Assembly (NCBI GenBank): GCA_036733925.1
Contig: DAIMZO010000039.1
Span: 1-13,730 of the forward strand
DNA length: 13,730 nucleotides
From: UBA2897 sp036733925
GTDB lineage: Bacteria > Bacillota > Negativicutes > Selenomonadales > Selenomonadaceae
Direction: 5' to 3'
The translations under genes and the position numbers were made by a program. The notes under the pieces were generated by a model. That model did not search any database. It saw only the letters and a list, made by a program, of their open reading frames with translations, and was not told the origin of the DNA. Positions 13,063 through 13,730 of the stretch are shown here, piece after piece (positions within the stretch are counted from its first letter, which is position 1; each line of letters opens with the position of its first letter).

Positions 13063-13656
13063 TCATTCGTTTTTGCTGCCGTATCCCGCTCTGTCTTCTG
13101 CTGCTAGCTCATATTCCGCCTTACTATCGCAAATTGCCGCTGTTTCATCTGAAATATCGTGCAGGCGTATCTGACGATCCATGCCGAATATTGCTCGCAA
13201 TTCACGATGACTATACGTCCGTTCGCCGCTCGTCTGATTCTCAACCATTTTTATAAAGTTCGAGACCGTAATTCCCGAACCATGTACGCCAGATTCCTCA
13301 ACCTCTTGCTGAATCTGCTTGTCTATCTGCTTGCAGAAACCACCTGCAATATACGAAAAGAATCCTATCGGATATTCCACGTCGCTGTAGTTGCGGATTT
13401 TTTCCAAATAGTTATGCACCATCCTGTTATGATGGTCTCCTGTAATGCTATATTTCGAGTAAGCCTTGTTGTCAATGACCGCCTGATAGCCTTCCAAATC
13501 CGATATCAGCAGGATATCTGGGGCCGACTTGCTGCCTGTCTGGCCAAGATGTTTCGCCTTGTAATGGAACACATCGCGGAAAAGTTCCGTTGTCGCTTTT
13601 TCAAAATCTACGGCCTTTTCCGTCCCCTGAAATGCCATTTCAAAGTAAGATGACAT
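13063..13656 (-). CDS. FokI cleavage-domain-like nuclease without a recognition domain
   Basis: A 197-residue protein that matches, from memory, the C-terminal cleavage domain of the type IIS enzyme FokI. It has FRDVFHYKAKHLG (26-38), then SAPD with Asp47, AVIDNKAYS with Asp62 and Lys64 (60-67), a following Gly, and HNRMVHNYLEKI (76-87). These are the PD-(D/E)xK positions of FokI Asp450, Asp467 and Lys469, with a loop two residues shorter. The sequence starts just where the FokI cleavage domain starts, so a DNA-recognition domain is missing; an in-frame TAG (13678-13680) closes the frame upstream. ATG 13656 has only a weak GGTGGG site, and GTG 13668 is an alternative. A 35-residue tail is extra. 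No methyltransferase is visible. It is more A/T-rich than its neighbours, so it is probably acquired. It may be a remnant of a restriction enzyme or a stand-alone nuclease. Confidence 0.72.
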   Translation of the reverse strand: MSSYFEMAFQGTEKAVDFEKATTELFRDVFHYKAKHLGQTGSKSAPDILLISDLEGYQAVIDNKAYSKYSITGDHHNRMVHNYLEKIRNYSDVEYPIGFFSYIAGGFCKQIDKQIQQEVEESGVHGSGITVSNFIKMVENQTSGERTYSHRELRAIFGMDRQIRLHDISDETAAICDSKAEYELAAEDRAGYGSKNE

Positions 13657-13676
13657 AAAAGCACCCACCGAACCAC

Positions 13677-13699
13677 GCTAAATGTCAAGCTAATTGTCA
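13677..13699 (-). repeat. Two near-identical 11-base direct repeats upstream of the nuclease
   Basis: On the minus strand TGACAATTAGC and TGACATTTAGC (one mismatch) follow each other with a 12-base period. The second sits in a perfect TTGACA (13683-13688), but no -10 stands 16-18 bases on. It could be an operator, the trace of a slippage duplication, or the degraded end of a longer gene. Confidence 0.4.
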
Positions 13700-13730
13700 G
13701 TGATTTCTTGAATTTTTTTGTTTTGGTTTT

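Noticed and set aside
12872..13066. Minus-strand 64-codon frame between fumC and the nuclease gene
   Set aside because: It runs through the fumC terminator stem and has no similarity or start signal.
13608..13730. Open frame running in from the right edge, out of frame with the nuclease, as a frameshifted recognition domain
   Set aside because: The translation is Lys-rich then hydrophobic and shows no FokI-like sequence; 41 codons are too few to support the idea.

Overview
The window looks like chromosome from a GC-rich anaerobic Firmicute of the Negativicutes (Selenomonas/Mitsuokella-like). Supporting this are the Firmicute-style rpsF-ssb-rpsR cluster, strong AGGAGG-type ribosome binding sites, liberal use of TTG and GTG starts, a group I ECF Co/Ni transporter and a class II fumarase. 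The lineage call is inference from gene content and protein flavour; no 16S rRNA is present. About ten kilobases at the left read almost entirely on the minus strand, and the AEC permease and fumC read on the plus strand at the right.

Minus-strand block 1 (1-6484, transcribed right to left): a good sigma-70 promoter at 6456-6484 precedes a DeoR-family regulator, a membrane LTA-synthase-like phosphotransferase that overlaps it by 4 bases, and a PflX-type (COG1313) radical SAM protein 4 bases further on. After a 91-base gap with its own promoter candidate come cbiM, cbiQ and cbiO, a tightly packed cobalt/nickel ECF importer. CbiM starts at TTG so that its N-terminus is Met-His-Ile, as the metal site requires. 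Block 2 (6508-10369): an EamA transporter, then rpsF, ssb and rpsR driven by a promoter inside the 3' end of the EamA gene, a strong terminator, and a ClC chloride/proton antiporter with a C-terminal TrkA_C domain.

Plus-strand block (10387-12871): an AEC-family permease with a perfect terminator, then fumC. The fumC promoter carries a dyad resembling a Fur/PerR-family box. Together these suggest C4-dicarboxylate uptake or efflux beside fumarate metabolism, which is inference. The right end (12872-13730) is visibly more A/T-rich. It encodes a lone minus-strand nuclease matching the FokI cleavage domain but lacking any recognition domain, which is the most unusual gene here.

There is no tRNA, rRNA, CRISPR array or complete mobile element in view. 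An imperfect hairpin followed by TTTTAC at bases 21-47 may be a terminator or the end of an IS200/IS605-like element. No gap between genes exceeds 300 bases.
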